Shown here piece after piece: positions 1 to 8,180 of a stretch of 64,000 nucleotides of DNA (positions are counted from its first letter, which is position 1; each line of letters begins with the position of its first letter). The position numbers were made by a program, and so were the translations under genes. The notes beneath the pieces were generated by a model that was given only the letters and a program-made list of their open reading frames with translations, had not been told where the DNA came from and did not search any database. The stretch spans positions 119,730 to 183,729 of the forward strand of contig JAGCVC010000018.1 in NCBI GenBank assembly GCA_017962565.1. The letters run 5' to 3'. This DNA is from Alphaproteobacteria bacterium (GTDB lineage: Bacteria; Pseudomonadota; Alphaproteobacteria; CAAHEQ01; UBA3637).

Positions 1-150
1 TTGTTGATTAAAATGCTCTCCGGCTTCTTCACCCAACACGGACAATTGACGATAGACATTTGTCAATTGTTGCGCTATCGTATCGATCTCTGAACGAGCC
101 TCTTTCTTACGACGGATAAATTCATCTCTTTTGAATGATTCGCTTGCCAT
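1..150 (-). CDS. Partial protein, N-terminal 50 residues only
   Basis: This reading frame starts with ATG at 150 and runs off the left edge of the window. A plausible ribosome binding site (AAAGG) lies about 8 bases upstream of the start. The visible 50 residues are hydrophilic and rich in Arg, Lys and Glu, with a helical look (MASESFKRDEF at the start). No family is recognised. It lies 11 bases downstream of the double-HTH regulator on the same strand, so it is probably the last visible member of the type IV secretion transcription unit, but a role in secretion is inference. Confidence 0.6.
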   Translation of the reverse strand, partial: MASESFKRDEFIRRKKEARSEIDTIAQQLTNVYRQLSVLGEEAGEHFNQQ

Positions 151-161
151 GACTTTTACCT

Positions 162-1079
162 TTAAACTAAGATTGCCACTACCTTATTTGTTGCATCCAA
201 ATTTGGAATGGATATTCTTCCTTTTTCAGTTATCAAACCAAAATCTGATTGTTTTTCAACATATCCAACTTCAAAATGATCATCGACTTTTAAAACAGCC
301 AACTGACCTTCATTTGCTTTTTCGGATTTGGATGCTAACAAAGTCAATAAATTCGAATCGGGCATATGAATTTTGCTTCCTTTAATCTTTACTTTAAAAC
401 AGTCTGTTGATTGCGGAAGTGATAAAGGTTCTGTTGTAATCGGTTTTTCAGCATTGTCAGCATCATAGACTTCAACACACAAACTTTGGAAAACCAAATT
501 TTTCAATGGTAAATCATTATATCCGCCTTTTGGATGGAATATACCGGAGTTTCTTGTTTTTTTGAATTCTTGTAATGTACCCGCCATATCCAATTCGTAA
601 ATTTTTACTTGCAGCTGTTCGGGATCAAATCCTAATGCATGTGCGATTTTTTTGAATTGATCTTCTGTTACTTCGCGTTGCCCCATTTCAATACGGTGAT
701 AAACGGACAAAGTTAAACCGGCACCTTTTGCAACATCATTTAATGTTAGCATCTTATCTCCACGCAGATAACGTAACCCGGCACCTAAAGTTTTCAAACC
801 GCTTTTTTCGTTGATTTGACAACGGCGCTCTTTTTCTTTTTCCCAAGCTTGCAAAACTTCCGGTTGAGATGTTTTTTCATAGACAAAAATGCTTTCTTTC
901 GGGCAGTTTAGAAATGTTGATATTTTGGCTAATTGTTCTTCGTCAATTCGACGATAACCTTTTTCAATTTTACTGATAGCTGATAAACTAACACCTAAAA
1001 TACCGGCAATTTCTTTCATCGTTTTTCCGCGAGTACGGCGAATCATGCGAATTTGGTTTGGGAATATGATTTCTTCCAT
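162..1079 (-). CDS. Double-HTH (XRE-type) regulator with S24-like C-terminal domain
   Basis: The product is 305 residues. The start at 1079 is chosen for the AAGGAG site just upstream; a longer frame exists but has a lysine-rich, AT-derived leader. Two Cro/CI-type helix-turn-helix domains are visible, at about residues 9-60 (KEIAGILGVSLSAISKIEKG) and about 105-160 (LNDVAKGAGLTLSVYHRIE). The C-terminal 100 residues resemble the LexA/CI S24 fold in strand pattern, but I do not see the Ser-Lys catalytic pair, so it is more likely a dimerisation or sensing module than a self-cleaving one. It follows the type IV secretion genes on the same strand and may regulate them. A 25-bp perfect palindrome lies upstream. 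Confidence 0.75.
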   Translation of the reverse strand: MEEIIFPNQIRMIRRTRGKTMKEIAGILGVSLSAISKIEKGYRRIDEEQLAKISTFLNCPKESIFVYEKTSQPEVLQAWEKEKERRCQINEKSGLKTLGAGLRYLRGDKMLTLNDVAKGAGLTLSVYHRIEMGQREVTEDQFKKIAHALGFDPEQLQVKIYELDMAGTLQEFKKTRNSGIFHPKGGYNDLPLKNLVFQSLCVEVYDADNAEKPITTEPLSLPQSTDCFKVKIKGSKIHMPDSNLLTLLASKSEKANEGQLAVLKVDDHFEVGYVEKQSDFGLITEKGRISIPNLDATNKVVAILV

Positions 1080-1143
1080 TTTTAGACTCCTTTTTATCGT
1101 TTCTTTTTTATTTATAGCAGATTTTAAAAAAAAGAAAATAGAC

Positions 1144-1168
1144 AAAAAATGAAAAATTTTCATTTTTT
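1144..1168. promoter_or_regulatory. 25-bp perfect AT-rich palindrome
   Basis: Two 12-base arms (AAAAAATGAAAA and its reverse complement) flank a single central A. It sits 65 bases upstream of the double-HTH regulator start and about 50 bases after the stop of the preceding VirB6-like gene. It could be an operator for that regulator or an AT-only hairpin ending the upstream transcript. The stem has only two G-C pairs, so a strong terminator is unlikely. Confidence 0.45.
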
Positions 1169-1217
1169 TAGTTAAGTCCGTTTGTTAGGCGGAAAAATGC
1201 ACAATTTTTATTGTTTT

Positions 1218-3476
1218 TTAGTGGCGTCTATATTTTTTCTTTGCCCACTCTTTTGCACGTCCCAAACGTTCTTTTGTACGTTTCCAACTATTTCGTATAT
1301 TTTGAGGCGCATTTTTGACATCAGAGCCGATTTGCCAGAATAATCCGACCGTTTTGTTAAAATATTTATTGCGAGCAATTACTTTTGCTGGATTTAAATA
1401 TTTAGCGCTCTTGATTACTGCACGAGAACCATATTTGACAGTAATTGCAGCAGCTTTTGAAACCGCTTTTACTGCAAGAGCTCCAAGCATTTTACCGGCT
1501 CCCATAGCCATTTGACCAATGCCAAGAGCTGCTTTGCCAAGTCCGGCAAGAACTCCGGCTCCGGTGAAACATGCTCCAATTCCGGATGCTACGTTTGAAG
1601 CTCCATTCTTCACGTCAGATTTTCCGGATTCGTTTAGTTTTTCGGCTCCCTTTTCGCCCAATTTATCAATTCCGTCAGCGGCACTGTCGGTCGTCTTCTC
1701 TGCTTTTCCATCAGATGTATCTTCTCCCCATTGACGAATCTTGGATGCTTTATCTTCCGGACTGTTATCCGTGCCATTTCCACCCTTTTTCCATTTTTGA
1801 TTATATGTATCAGAAATGGCTTTTGCTGCGCCAGCTCCCATTGCTACCGGAATCGTAGCTGATTGGAAGCCACCGCTGTTGTTTAACTTAATACCACTTA
1901 TTGTTGTGATATAATAATCCAACTGTTTCATCATAAAGAACACAATAATTGCTATTCCAAAACACGCTAAGACAACGTGGTTTTCACTGTTTCCAAATTT
2001 AACAAGTTCATTTAATTTTTGATAGTTATTAGAATAAGTTGCCTTAATTATAGCAACGCTTTGTTTGCCCAAAAGGAAGTAGAATATTTGAACTGTCAAT
2101 GTCATGAACAAAGAAATGACGATGTACGTGAATACCGAATGAATGATGACTTCAAATCCTTTCTTAGTGTACACCATGGTGGATTTAAACGCCCCAGCAA
2201 CAATTAAGAATGGTAAAAGTACCAATACAAGCGCAATTCGGAAGAACGTGTCTATCAAGTAGAACGAAAAGACAGCAGCTATTGAGAAGAACGTAAAGAC
2301 CAACAATAGGCCTACGATTATACCATTCAAATTAGAATACCAACATATGCTAGTAAATGGGATACAGCTCGTTTCTCTTTTTGCATTACAAAGTAAGAAT
2401 TGTCCGGAAACAGTCGGCTGAACGGTCGCATTATAAATAGTGCAGACTGTACAGAGCAAAGAATTACGTAAAAGTGGAGAAACAACACGTCCTTCCGATC
2501 CTCTCGGATTATACTTCAATAAAGAGGATATTTTTTCATCTCTCTCATCGCGATTATCTCTATCCAAGTTTTGACAATAATGGCATGTTAACCCCTTTAA
2601 CATAGAGTTTACATTTTGTTTGATTTCTTTCTGATCACTTGAGGAAACACCGGAAACGGAACTAAACATTTCGGGAATTTTATCCGGAGCTGCTGTTTGT
2701 TGAATTTCTTGGCTCATGGTAGCAGAGAATAAGAAGAATGGTGAAATAAAGAAATCAATGATTTTTTTCATCGGTAAAGTCAATAAGATAAAGATACCCC
2801 CCACTAACAAAATCTTTAAGAATAAATCAGTAAAGAATGCACCGATATCTCCTCGGCCAAAGCTCATGATCAGTTTAATAACATGTATCAGTATCCAGAA
2901 GAAGAAGCCTAAAGCCAACAATGATTTAGCATAACCATTCTTTTTGTCAAGAGTATATAAGTTGGATGCGACTTTGTTTGTTGCTTCAATAAATAAATTT
3001 GCAATATCGCAAGCCCAACAGCTGGAAACCAATTCGCTATGCAATTCAGTTGCTGACGGACAAGGTGCAGGAACATTAAGTTTCTTTGCCAACTCATGCA
3101 TTTTTTTCTTTGCTTCTTCATATTCCTTTTGTTGTGCTTCTGTCCGCAGTTCCCGTGGAATTTTCTCTAATTCGTAAACAAGCCTTACAGCTGTAACATA
3201 TTCTTGTTCGCTCATATACGTGTTATCGGCATCCCAGATTTCTACTTGAGCAGATGAAATGTTAGGAACGAATAAACATCCTATAACAAAAGCAAAAAGC
3301 AGAACCTTTTTGATTTTGTAAAATTGTTTTGTTTTGATAAACATATAAATAAGTAATCCGATAGAAAGGGGGATACTTGCAATTGCCAGATATTTCAAGA
3401 AAACATCAATATCAGTAAAGCCCGCCAATAAGATGATCGGAAGAAAAATGAAGTAAGCAATCAAACGTTGTTTCAT
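1218..3476 (-). CDS. VirB6/TrbL-like T4SS inner-membrane protein
   Basis: The product is 752 residues. Three hydrophobic segments lie in the first 75 residues. A periplasmic-looking helical region follows, then a CWAC motif (C153 and C156) with the downstream pattern IANLFIEATNKVASNLY, then a membrane segment at about 186-205 and further segments in the middle of the protein. The C-terminal ~200 residues are Gly/Ala/Lys-rich and hydrophilic. The same CxxC-plus-FN-x-N-LA block occurs in the two other large genes of this cluster, so they are paralogues. In P-type T4SSs, VirB6 forms part of the inner-membrane channel; several extended virB6 copies are known in the Rickettsiales rvh system. The start codon abuts the stop of the upstream gene (TAGATG), which suggests coupled translation. 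Confidence 0.75.
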   Translation of the reverse strand: MKQRLIAYFIFLPIILLAGFTDIDVFLKYLAIASIPLSIGLLIYMFIKTKQFYKIKKVLLFAFVIGCLFVPNISSAQVEIWDADNTYMSEQEYVTAVRLVYELEKIPRELRTEAQQKEYEEAKKKMHELAKKLNVPAPCPSATELHSELVSSCWACDIANLFIEATNKVASNLYTLDKKNGYAKSLLALGFFFWILIHVIKLIMSFGRGDIGAFFTDLFLKILLVGGIFILLTLPMKKIIDFFISPFFLFSATMSQEIQQTAAPDKIPEMFSSVSGVSSSDQKEIKQNVNSMLKGLTCHYCQNLDRDNRDERDEKISSLLKYNPRGSEGRVVSPLLRNSLLCTVCTIYNATVQPTVSGQFLLCNAKRETSCIPFTSICWYSNLNGIIVGLLLVFTFFSIAAVFSFYLIDTFFRIALVLVLLPFLIVAGAFKSTMVYTKKGFEVIIHSVFTYIVISLFMTLTVQIFYFLLGKQSVAIIKATYSNNYQKLNELVKFGNSENHVVLACFGIAIIVFFMMKQLDYYITTISGIKLNNSGGFQSATIPVAMGAGAAKAISDTYNQKWKKGGNGTDNSPEDKASKIRQWGEDTSDGKAEKTTDSAADGIDKLGEKGAEKLNESGKSDVKNGASNVASGIGACFTGAGVLAGLGKAALGIGQMAMGAGKMLGALAVKAVSKAAAITVKYGSRAVIKSAKYLNPAKVIARNKYFNKTVGLFWQIGSDVKNAPQNIRNSWKRTKERLGRAKEWAKKKYRRH

Positions 3477-4736
3477 CTAGCTTCCACCTCCTCCCTGTTG
3501 AGAAGCAGCAGACTTTGCTTCATTTTTTGCGCGGTCAAATGCAACGTGCGCGGCTGCACTAAGTCCAACGGACGCTGCCGCGACGGCAACAGCTATTAAA
3601 GCAAGAGCTTTTACCGCCTTTTTGAATCTGTCTAATACATTTCCGATTATATTGGATGAAGGGGCTCCCGTGAAGTGGGCTGTAACGGATGTAATACGTT
3701 TTGACATAGCATATATATAGATAGCAACAAAGAAAAACGATAGGAAAGGATAAAGCAATTGATCTCCTTCTATTTCTCCAAATTTATCAATATCTCCTGC
3801 AGTGCCCAAAAAGTTTCCATATCCGTTAAGTTCAATGAAAGTTTCTAATACGGCAACAGAAATTGCTACAAAAATACAAGCTACCAAAATTTGCGCAAAT
3901 GCACCAAAGAATATTGCCCAAGCTTTTGTCATATAATGTTCCGTCTTTTTAAAGACCCATGCAACCAAAAAGAACGGCAATAAGGCAAAGACAAAGGCCA
4001 ACCGGAATAAACCATCAAGCAAGTAGAATGGAAAGAATAATGTCATTAAGAGGAATATGAGAGTCGTTACTAATCCAATCCAAAAGTTTACAAAATCCGT
4101 GCCCAGCATTAGCTTTAAACCTAAAATACGGCCGATGTTTAAAGTAACAGTAATTCTGTAAATCAATTCAACTAATTCCTTACCCATATCAGCCGGAAAA
4201 CCAGGAGCTCCATTGAATGAAAGATTAAGCCCTCTAGCCGTTTTAAGCGGGGTTATCCAATTGTTATTCAATATAGTTTTACTAAGATCGATAAAAATCA
4301 TTGCAATTGGTTCTAAAACAGTGTTGATGACTTCATAAAGTCGTTCTCTATAATGAATCAGAATAGCTACGAAGCCAGATTTAAATAAGGTTTGAAAAAG
4401 ACTAACGTAAAACTGTGAAAGATTTGGCTCTCTTAATGTTGTGAGTAGGGTAAATACATGCCATAAAAGCCATGCAAATAATCCCAATCCCAATAAGCTG
4501 AGTGCTATGGAACAAAGACGAGGGTATAAAGCACTGCTTAAGTTAGCTATAGCATTAAAAATGAACATAAATAATTGACATGAAAAACAGGCTTGAGGTT
4601 CATTCATAGAATCTTGAACCTCATTCAAGTCCAAACCTTCTTGGGATGTTGTATCACATGCGGCTAATAGGAATAAAAGGCCTATCAGCAGTATGCTCAA
4701 AAAGTATTTTGAAAATGGCAACTTTAACTTACTCAT
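3477..4736 (-). CDS. VirB6/TrbL-like T4SS protein with lipoprotein signal
   Basis: The product is 419 residues. It starts with a lipoprotein signal peptide with lipobox LAAC (C27). A CFSC motif (C50 and C53) begins the block shared with the neighbouring paralogues (FxFN-x-IANLSSALYPRLC). About six hydrophobic segments follow, and the tail is Ala/Gly/Ser-rich, ending GGGGS. It is the shortest of the three VirB6-like proteins. Lipidation of a channel subunit would tether its N-terminus to a membrane; this is predicted from the lipobox only. It sits between the repeat protein upstream (10-bp gap) and the 752-residue paralogue downstream (no gap). Confidence 0.75.
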   Translation of the reverse strand: MSKLKLPFSKYFLSILLIGLLFLLAACDTTSQEGLDLNEVQDSMNEPQACFSCQLFMFIFNAIANLSSALYPRLCSIALSLLGLGLFAWLLWHVFTLLTTLREPNLSQFYVSLFQTLFKSGFVAILIHYRERLYEVINTVLEPIAMIFIDLSKTILNNNWITPLKTARGLNLSFNGAPGFPADMGKELVELIYRITVTLNIGRILGLKLMLGTDFVNFWIGLVTTLIFLLMTLFFPFYLLDGLFRLAFVFALLPFFLVAWVFKKTEHYMTKAWAIFFGAFAQILVACIFVAISVAVLETFIELNGYGNFLGTAGDIDKFGEIEGDQLLYPFLSFFFVAIYIYAMSKRITSVTAHFTGAPSSNIIGNVLDRFKKAVKALALIAVAVAAASVGLSAAAHVAFDRAKNEAKSAASQQGGGGS

Positions 4737-4746
4737 ACAACACCTT

Positions 4747-5802
4747 TTACTGTTTGCCTTTACCCGGAATTAACTCCTTTACCTTTCTCAATAATCTGTT
4801 AATCAAACTACCCTCATTAACAGTTGATGTTTGACCTTCAGGCTTCTTATTGATCCCTTTTTCTGCATCTTTTCTCACATCCGTTCGATTTGTATTTCGA
4901 TCATAACCCTGTGGGGACTTAGGAAGTTCCGGTGTATTCTTGCTAGGTTTAGCAGGGGTACGTACTTGAACTCGATTTGGATCACTTTTCCTACTGTTTT
5001 TTCTGATGCTCTTGAGGCCTTTTGTCACACTACTCAAGGCTCTCCGTGCACCATTAAGAGCTCTTCCACCTAACGCAAAAGCTCCCAAAGCAACGGCCAA
5101 GGCAACTGCCGAAATGCCGGATGCTTTTGCAGATGGAGCACCACCAGCGCCACCAGCTGAAGATCCGGCACCACCTGAAGATCCTGCGCCACCTGAAGAT
5201 CCAGCACCACCAGATCCGCTTCCATCTGCTTGACCAGAAGTGCCTGATTCAGCCGGTTGTTGTGTGTCCGGTTGTTTTGAGTCTGGCTGTTTTGTATCTG
5301 GCTGTTTTGTATCCGGTTGTTTTGCATCCGGCTGCTTTGTCTCAGGTTGCTGTGTATCCGGCTGCCCGGCACCAGATCCTTCATAATTGTTCGCTCCCGC
5401 ACTTCTTGCTGATTCAGCAGCCTTTTTCGTTTTTGCTTCTCTTCTTTTTTCTCTATACAGTCCATATCCACCCTTTACGGTTTTTCCGGCTGCAATCATC
5501 GTACCACCGGCAATACCTACTGCAGATGAGTAAATACTGTTACCGACAGGACCGGACGATGCACCACCAAAATGCTGCGCCACTTCAAAGGCCAGATTGG
5601 TTAAGTTCAAACAAATGAATAAAGTTGCAATTAACATCCAAATGGTTGTTCCGCTGAAAGAAAGTTCGGTTTTGGTTAACTCTTCTAAATTGTCACTGCT
5701 AGCTTTTTGGATAATCCGATCGATTGCTGCAGATGCATAAACAATACTACTAACGGACATCCAACTTAAGAGAGTTAAACAGAGTAATTTCAATTTTTTC
5801 AT
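4747..5802 (-). CDS. T4SS-associated membrane protein with Pro/Asp and Gly/Ser repeats
   Basis: The product is 351 residues; the start at 5802 has a GGAG site, unlike the ATG 21 bases upstream. It has a signal peptide (about residues 1-23), one clear membrane helix near 53-73, and a Gly-rich stretch. A tandem pentapeptide region (KQPDT type, residues 147-184) is followed by a Gly/Ser/Ala-rich segment (193-223), a short hydrophobic patch and a basic C-terminus. The layout recalls the low-complexity tail of VirB6 proteins without the channel part, but I cannot assign it to a T4SS subunit. It lies within the virB6-like operon, 42 bp after the first gene. Confidence 0.65.
   Translation of the reverse strand: MKKLKLLCLTLLSWMSVSSIVYASAAIDRIIQKASSDNLEELTKTELSFSGTTIWMLIATLFICLNLTNLAFEVAQHFGGASSGPVGNSIYSSAVGIAGGTMIAAGKTVKGGYGLYREKRREAKTKKAAESARSAGANNYEGSGAGQPDTQQPETKQPDAKQPDTKQPDTKQPDSKQPDTQQPAESGTSGQADGSGSGGAGSSGGAGSSGGAGSSAGGAGGAPSAKASGISAVALAVALGAFALGGRALNGARRALSSVTKGLKSIRKNSRKSDPNRVQVRTPAKPSKNTPELPKSPQGYDRNTNRTDVRKDAEKGINKKPEGQTSTVNEGSLINRLLRKVKELIPGKGKQ
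5251..5364 (-). repeat. 15-bp tandem repeat encoding KQPDT-type pentapeptides
   Basis: Within the repeat protein, about seven 15-bp units encode QPDT/QPET/QPDA/QPDS variants separated by K or Q. Such in-frame repeats can change copy number by slippage without frameshift. A Gly/Ser repeat (GGAGSS units) follows directly downstream in the reading direction. Confidence 0.8.
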
Positions 5803-5844
5803 TTTTAAACTCCTTTCGTACAAGTCCCTTTTAAAAATCTTCTC

Positions 5845-7344
5845 TTAACTATCCATCAACAATGCCGTATTGACCATCATCAATGCCAATGATATAAACA
5901 AAAACAATGAAATCAGCGAAATCCAGCACGAAATGAACATTTCCCATCCTTTTTTTGAATATTCACGCGTTATCGGTGTTGCCATGCAGGCAATGAAAAT
6001 CGGTAGTAAAATAATCACAAATCCTAACCGTAACAATAAATCAATCAATTTCAACGGTACAGATATAAGTAGAGCAAAAAAGCTTAAGAATATCAAAAGA
6101 CCGGCAAATAACATTCCCCAACGCGGGAGATCGTATTTACCTCCGGACATACCTTCGGACATTATCGCCGCACCTAATGCTACACCCCCAATAAGTTCAA
6201 TACTCATTCTGCGCAACATGCAATTCATGTCGTTGTAAACGTCCGCTGAAAGTGACATCTGAATACGATTGCCTCCATTTGCATTAAAGACAAAATCATT
6301 TGAGTTTGAAGGTTTTCTGTTACAAATTTTTCGTGTAGTTGTATGTGGAACTCCATTATATGTTATTTTTGTCATACCACATTGAAATGTATCGGTTTCA
6401 TACTTTGTAATTGTTATCGAGTCATTATCAAGGCCTTCTGCGGCTAGAATACTCATACTTACTTGTGTTCCAAAAGTCGCAAACGGATCAATAATGTATC
6501 GAGTTATAAACGATGGTTGGGCCCATAAGATGATGGCGAGAATGGACCACAGCAGTAAATTTTTGAACACTTTTGTCATGAACTCGCCGATATTCGGACC
6601 ATGAATTGTTGTAATTAATCTAAATACGGTCCATAATATCCAACCAAAGCCTAAAATACCTAGAAAAGCCAGACATATACTTCTCAAGTTAATGTATAGC
6701 ATTGTTGCCAATTTATTGACTGAGTTAAATACTAGGTCAAAAATCGGGCAAAACCAACATCCTCCACCGTCATATCCTAAATAATCGCTTAATATAGAAT
6801 TGTATTTTGCGCCTAAAGAATTACCTGCGTCCAGATTTCTACCAACCCAGTGGTCTGTACCAAAAGTGACAATCTCTGTAACAACATTCATAAATCCGCT
6901 GTGATTATCATCTTGCCAACCGGAAATTTTATGACATTCATTTGCTTCAAGTCGCCATTCTGCAATTCTATCGGGTGCTTCTCCACAACGGGATTCGCAA
7001 ACAGATTGTCCCATTCTTTGGAGACATATGTTCATACAACCAGAATTATTTTGCTCTTTATAAATTTTCTCGGCTAGTGCTAAAACTTTTTTTGTTTCAT
7101 CGTAACATACGTCACAATACCCTCTTGTCGCATATTTATTCCGAAAGTCCGACAGTTCGTCTCCCTGTCCTAAAAGAACACCTTCCGCCATTTTCTTTCT
7201 TTGTGAATCAGTTAAATGCGCGCAATCTTCACCACAATCTTCATTGGCAGAGATATTGGCAAAGACATTAGATGAAACAAAAACGGGTGTTAACAAACAT
7301 ACAGCCAATAATAAGGCAGATAAAAAACGATTGAATTTCCCCAT
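5845..7344 (-). CDS. VirB6/TrbL-like T4SS protein, cysteine-rich N-terminus
   Basis: The product is 499 residues, with a good AAAAGGGG site before the ATG. It has a signal peptide (cleavage probably after VFA, residue 29). A cysteine-rich periplasmic segment follows (Cys at about 37, 41, 77, 80, 103, 107, 116, 120, 137), then the CWFC motif (C196 and C199) with the shared FDLVFNSVNKLATMLY block. About six membrane segments come after that and the protein ends soon after the last one. The many cysteines suggest disulfides or a metal site outside the cytoplasm. This is the first gene of the minus-strand T4SS operon and has its own promoter just upstream. Confidence 0.75.
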   Translation of the reverse strand: MGKFNRFLSALLLAVCLLTPVFVSSNVFANISANEDCGEDCAHLTDSQRKKMAEGVLLGQGDELSDFRNKYATRGYCDVCYDETKKVLALAEKIYKEQNNSGCMNICLQRMGQSVCESRCGEAPDRIAEWRLEANECHKISGWQDDNHSGFMNVVTEIVTFGTDHWVGRNLDAGNSLGAKYNSILSDYLGYDGGGCWFCPIFDLVFNSVNKLATMLYINLRSICLAFLGILGFGWILWTVFRLITTIHGPNIGEFMTKVFKNLLLWSILAIILWAQPSFITRYIIDPFATFGTQVSMSILAAEGLDNDSITITKYETDTFQCGMTKITYNGVPHTTTRKICNRKPSNSNDFVFNANGGNRIQMSLSADVYNDMNCMLRRMSIELIGGVALGAAIMSEGMSGGKYDLPRWGMLFAGLLIFLSFFALLISVPLKLIDLLLRLGFVIILLPIFIACMATPITREYSKKGWEMFISCWISLISLFLFISLALMMVNTALLMDS

Positions 7345-7388
7345 AATAAACCCCTTTTATAGTAATTTTTTTACTTTATCATAATAAT

Positions 7389-7421
7389 ATTATAGACTAT
7401 TTTTTCAAATCCGTCTATAAC
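7389..7421. promoter_or_regulatory. Face-to-face overlapping divergent promoters
   Basis: An inverted repeat TATAGAC-N15-GTCTATA (7391-7397 and 7413-7419) forms two promoters that occupy the same DNA. Minus strand: TAGACG (7412-7417), 17-bp spacer, TATAAT (7389-7394), reading into the VirB6-like operon. Plus strand: TAGACT (7393-7398), 17-bp spacer, TATAAC (7416-7421), reading into the gene at 7464. Each -10 element overlaps the other promoter's -35 element, so the two should exclude each other. Confidence 0.65.
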
Positions 7422-7463
7422 TATTTTATGTAAAGAGCATATTTTTTTTGAAAGGGCAGAAAA

Positions 7464-8111
7464 ATGGCAATTGACTACAAACAACAACGTTTATTGGACA
7501 TTTATAAGAAATTATATCAATACAAAGATATGTTAAAAGGGGGCGCAAATCTGACTTTTGATATCGATTCGATGGATTCGAATACAGTAGAAACATCGTT
7601 TGAACAGATAAATTCGCAACTAACTGCATCAATTTCTTATTTATTGGGTTTGTCAGGCGATAAATTATCCGTCAAAACAATGATGGATTCGCTATTAAAA
7701 CACTATACAAAAGATGATTTTTGGCGCAAATTGTTGTTGGATTACATTGAAATTAAACAAGAAGAAGATGAAGCAGAACTCGAAATTAAAAGGGAAAAAA
7801 TTCAAAAAGAAGGGCTCTCTTTGAATGAAAAAATACGAGAGTTCCAAAAACAGAGAAAAGACCTTATCCGCCGTTTTTCCGAAAAAATTGAACCTGAAAA
7901 ATTTCCGATAGATGTGCAAAGAATGTTTAAAAACTATTTGCATATGGCTGATTTGGATGCTGAAAAAGCATGGGATGCTTTGATAACGAATCCTGCCTTC
8001 TTTTCTCCGATTATAGTGGAAGATGAAAACGGGAATCGAATTTTGTCTGTTGAAAGTGCAAAAGAAATAAATAAGAAAATCGGCGCATTTATCAAAAAAA
8101 TGAAAGCATAA
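7464..8111 (+). CDS. Hypothetical protein with central coiled coil
   Basis: The product is 215 residues. A GAAAGGG site precedes the ATG. No signal peptide or membrane helix is seen. A highly charged helical stretch (about residues 95-150, rich in E, K and R) probably forms a coiled coil. I recognise no family. It is divergent from the VirB6-like operon and shares its promoter region, and is followed by the large repeat protein on the same strand. A role in secretion, such as chaperone or regulator, is only inferred from position. Confidence 0.7.
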   Translation: MAIDYKQQRLLDIYKKLYQYKDMLKGGANLTFDIDSMDSNTVETSFEQINSQLTASISYLLGLSGDKLSVKTMMDSLLKHYTKDDFWRKLLLDYIEIKQEEDEAELEIKREKIQKEGLSLNEKIREFQKQRKDLIRRFSEKIEPEKFPIDVQRMFKNYLHMADLDAEKAWDALITNPAFFSPIIVEDENGNRILSVESAKEINKKIGAFIKKMKA

Positions 8112-8118
8112 TAAAAGG

Positions 8119-8147
8119 TAGACAAAATAAAAAAACTATGCTACAAT
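8119..8147 (+). promoter_or_regulatory. Promoter for the 849-residue repeat protein
   Basis: TAGACA (8119-8124), 17-bp spacer and TACAAT (8142-8147). The start codon follows at 8181 with an AAAAAGGAG site. Confidence 0.6.
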
Positions 8148-8180
8148 TAAAGTAGTCAGGGTCAAAAAGGAGACAGAACA

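Noticed and set aside
5006..5233. Plus-strand Ala/Pro-rich open frame
   Set aside because: It is the antisense shadow of the Gly/Ser-rich region of the repeat protein gene.
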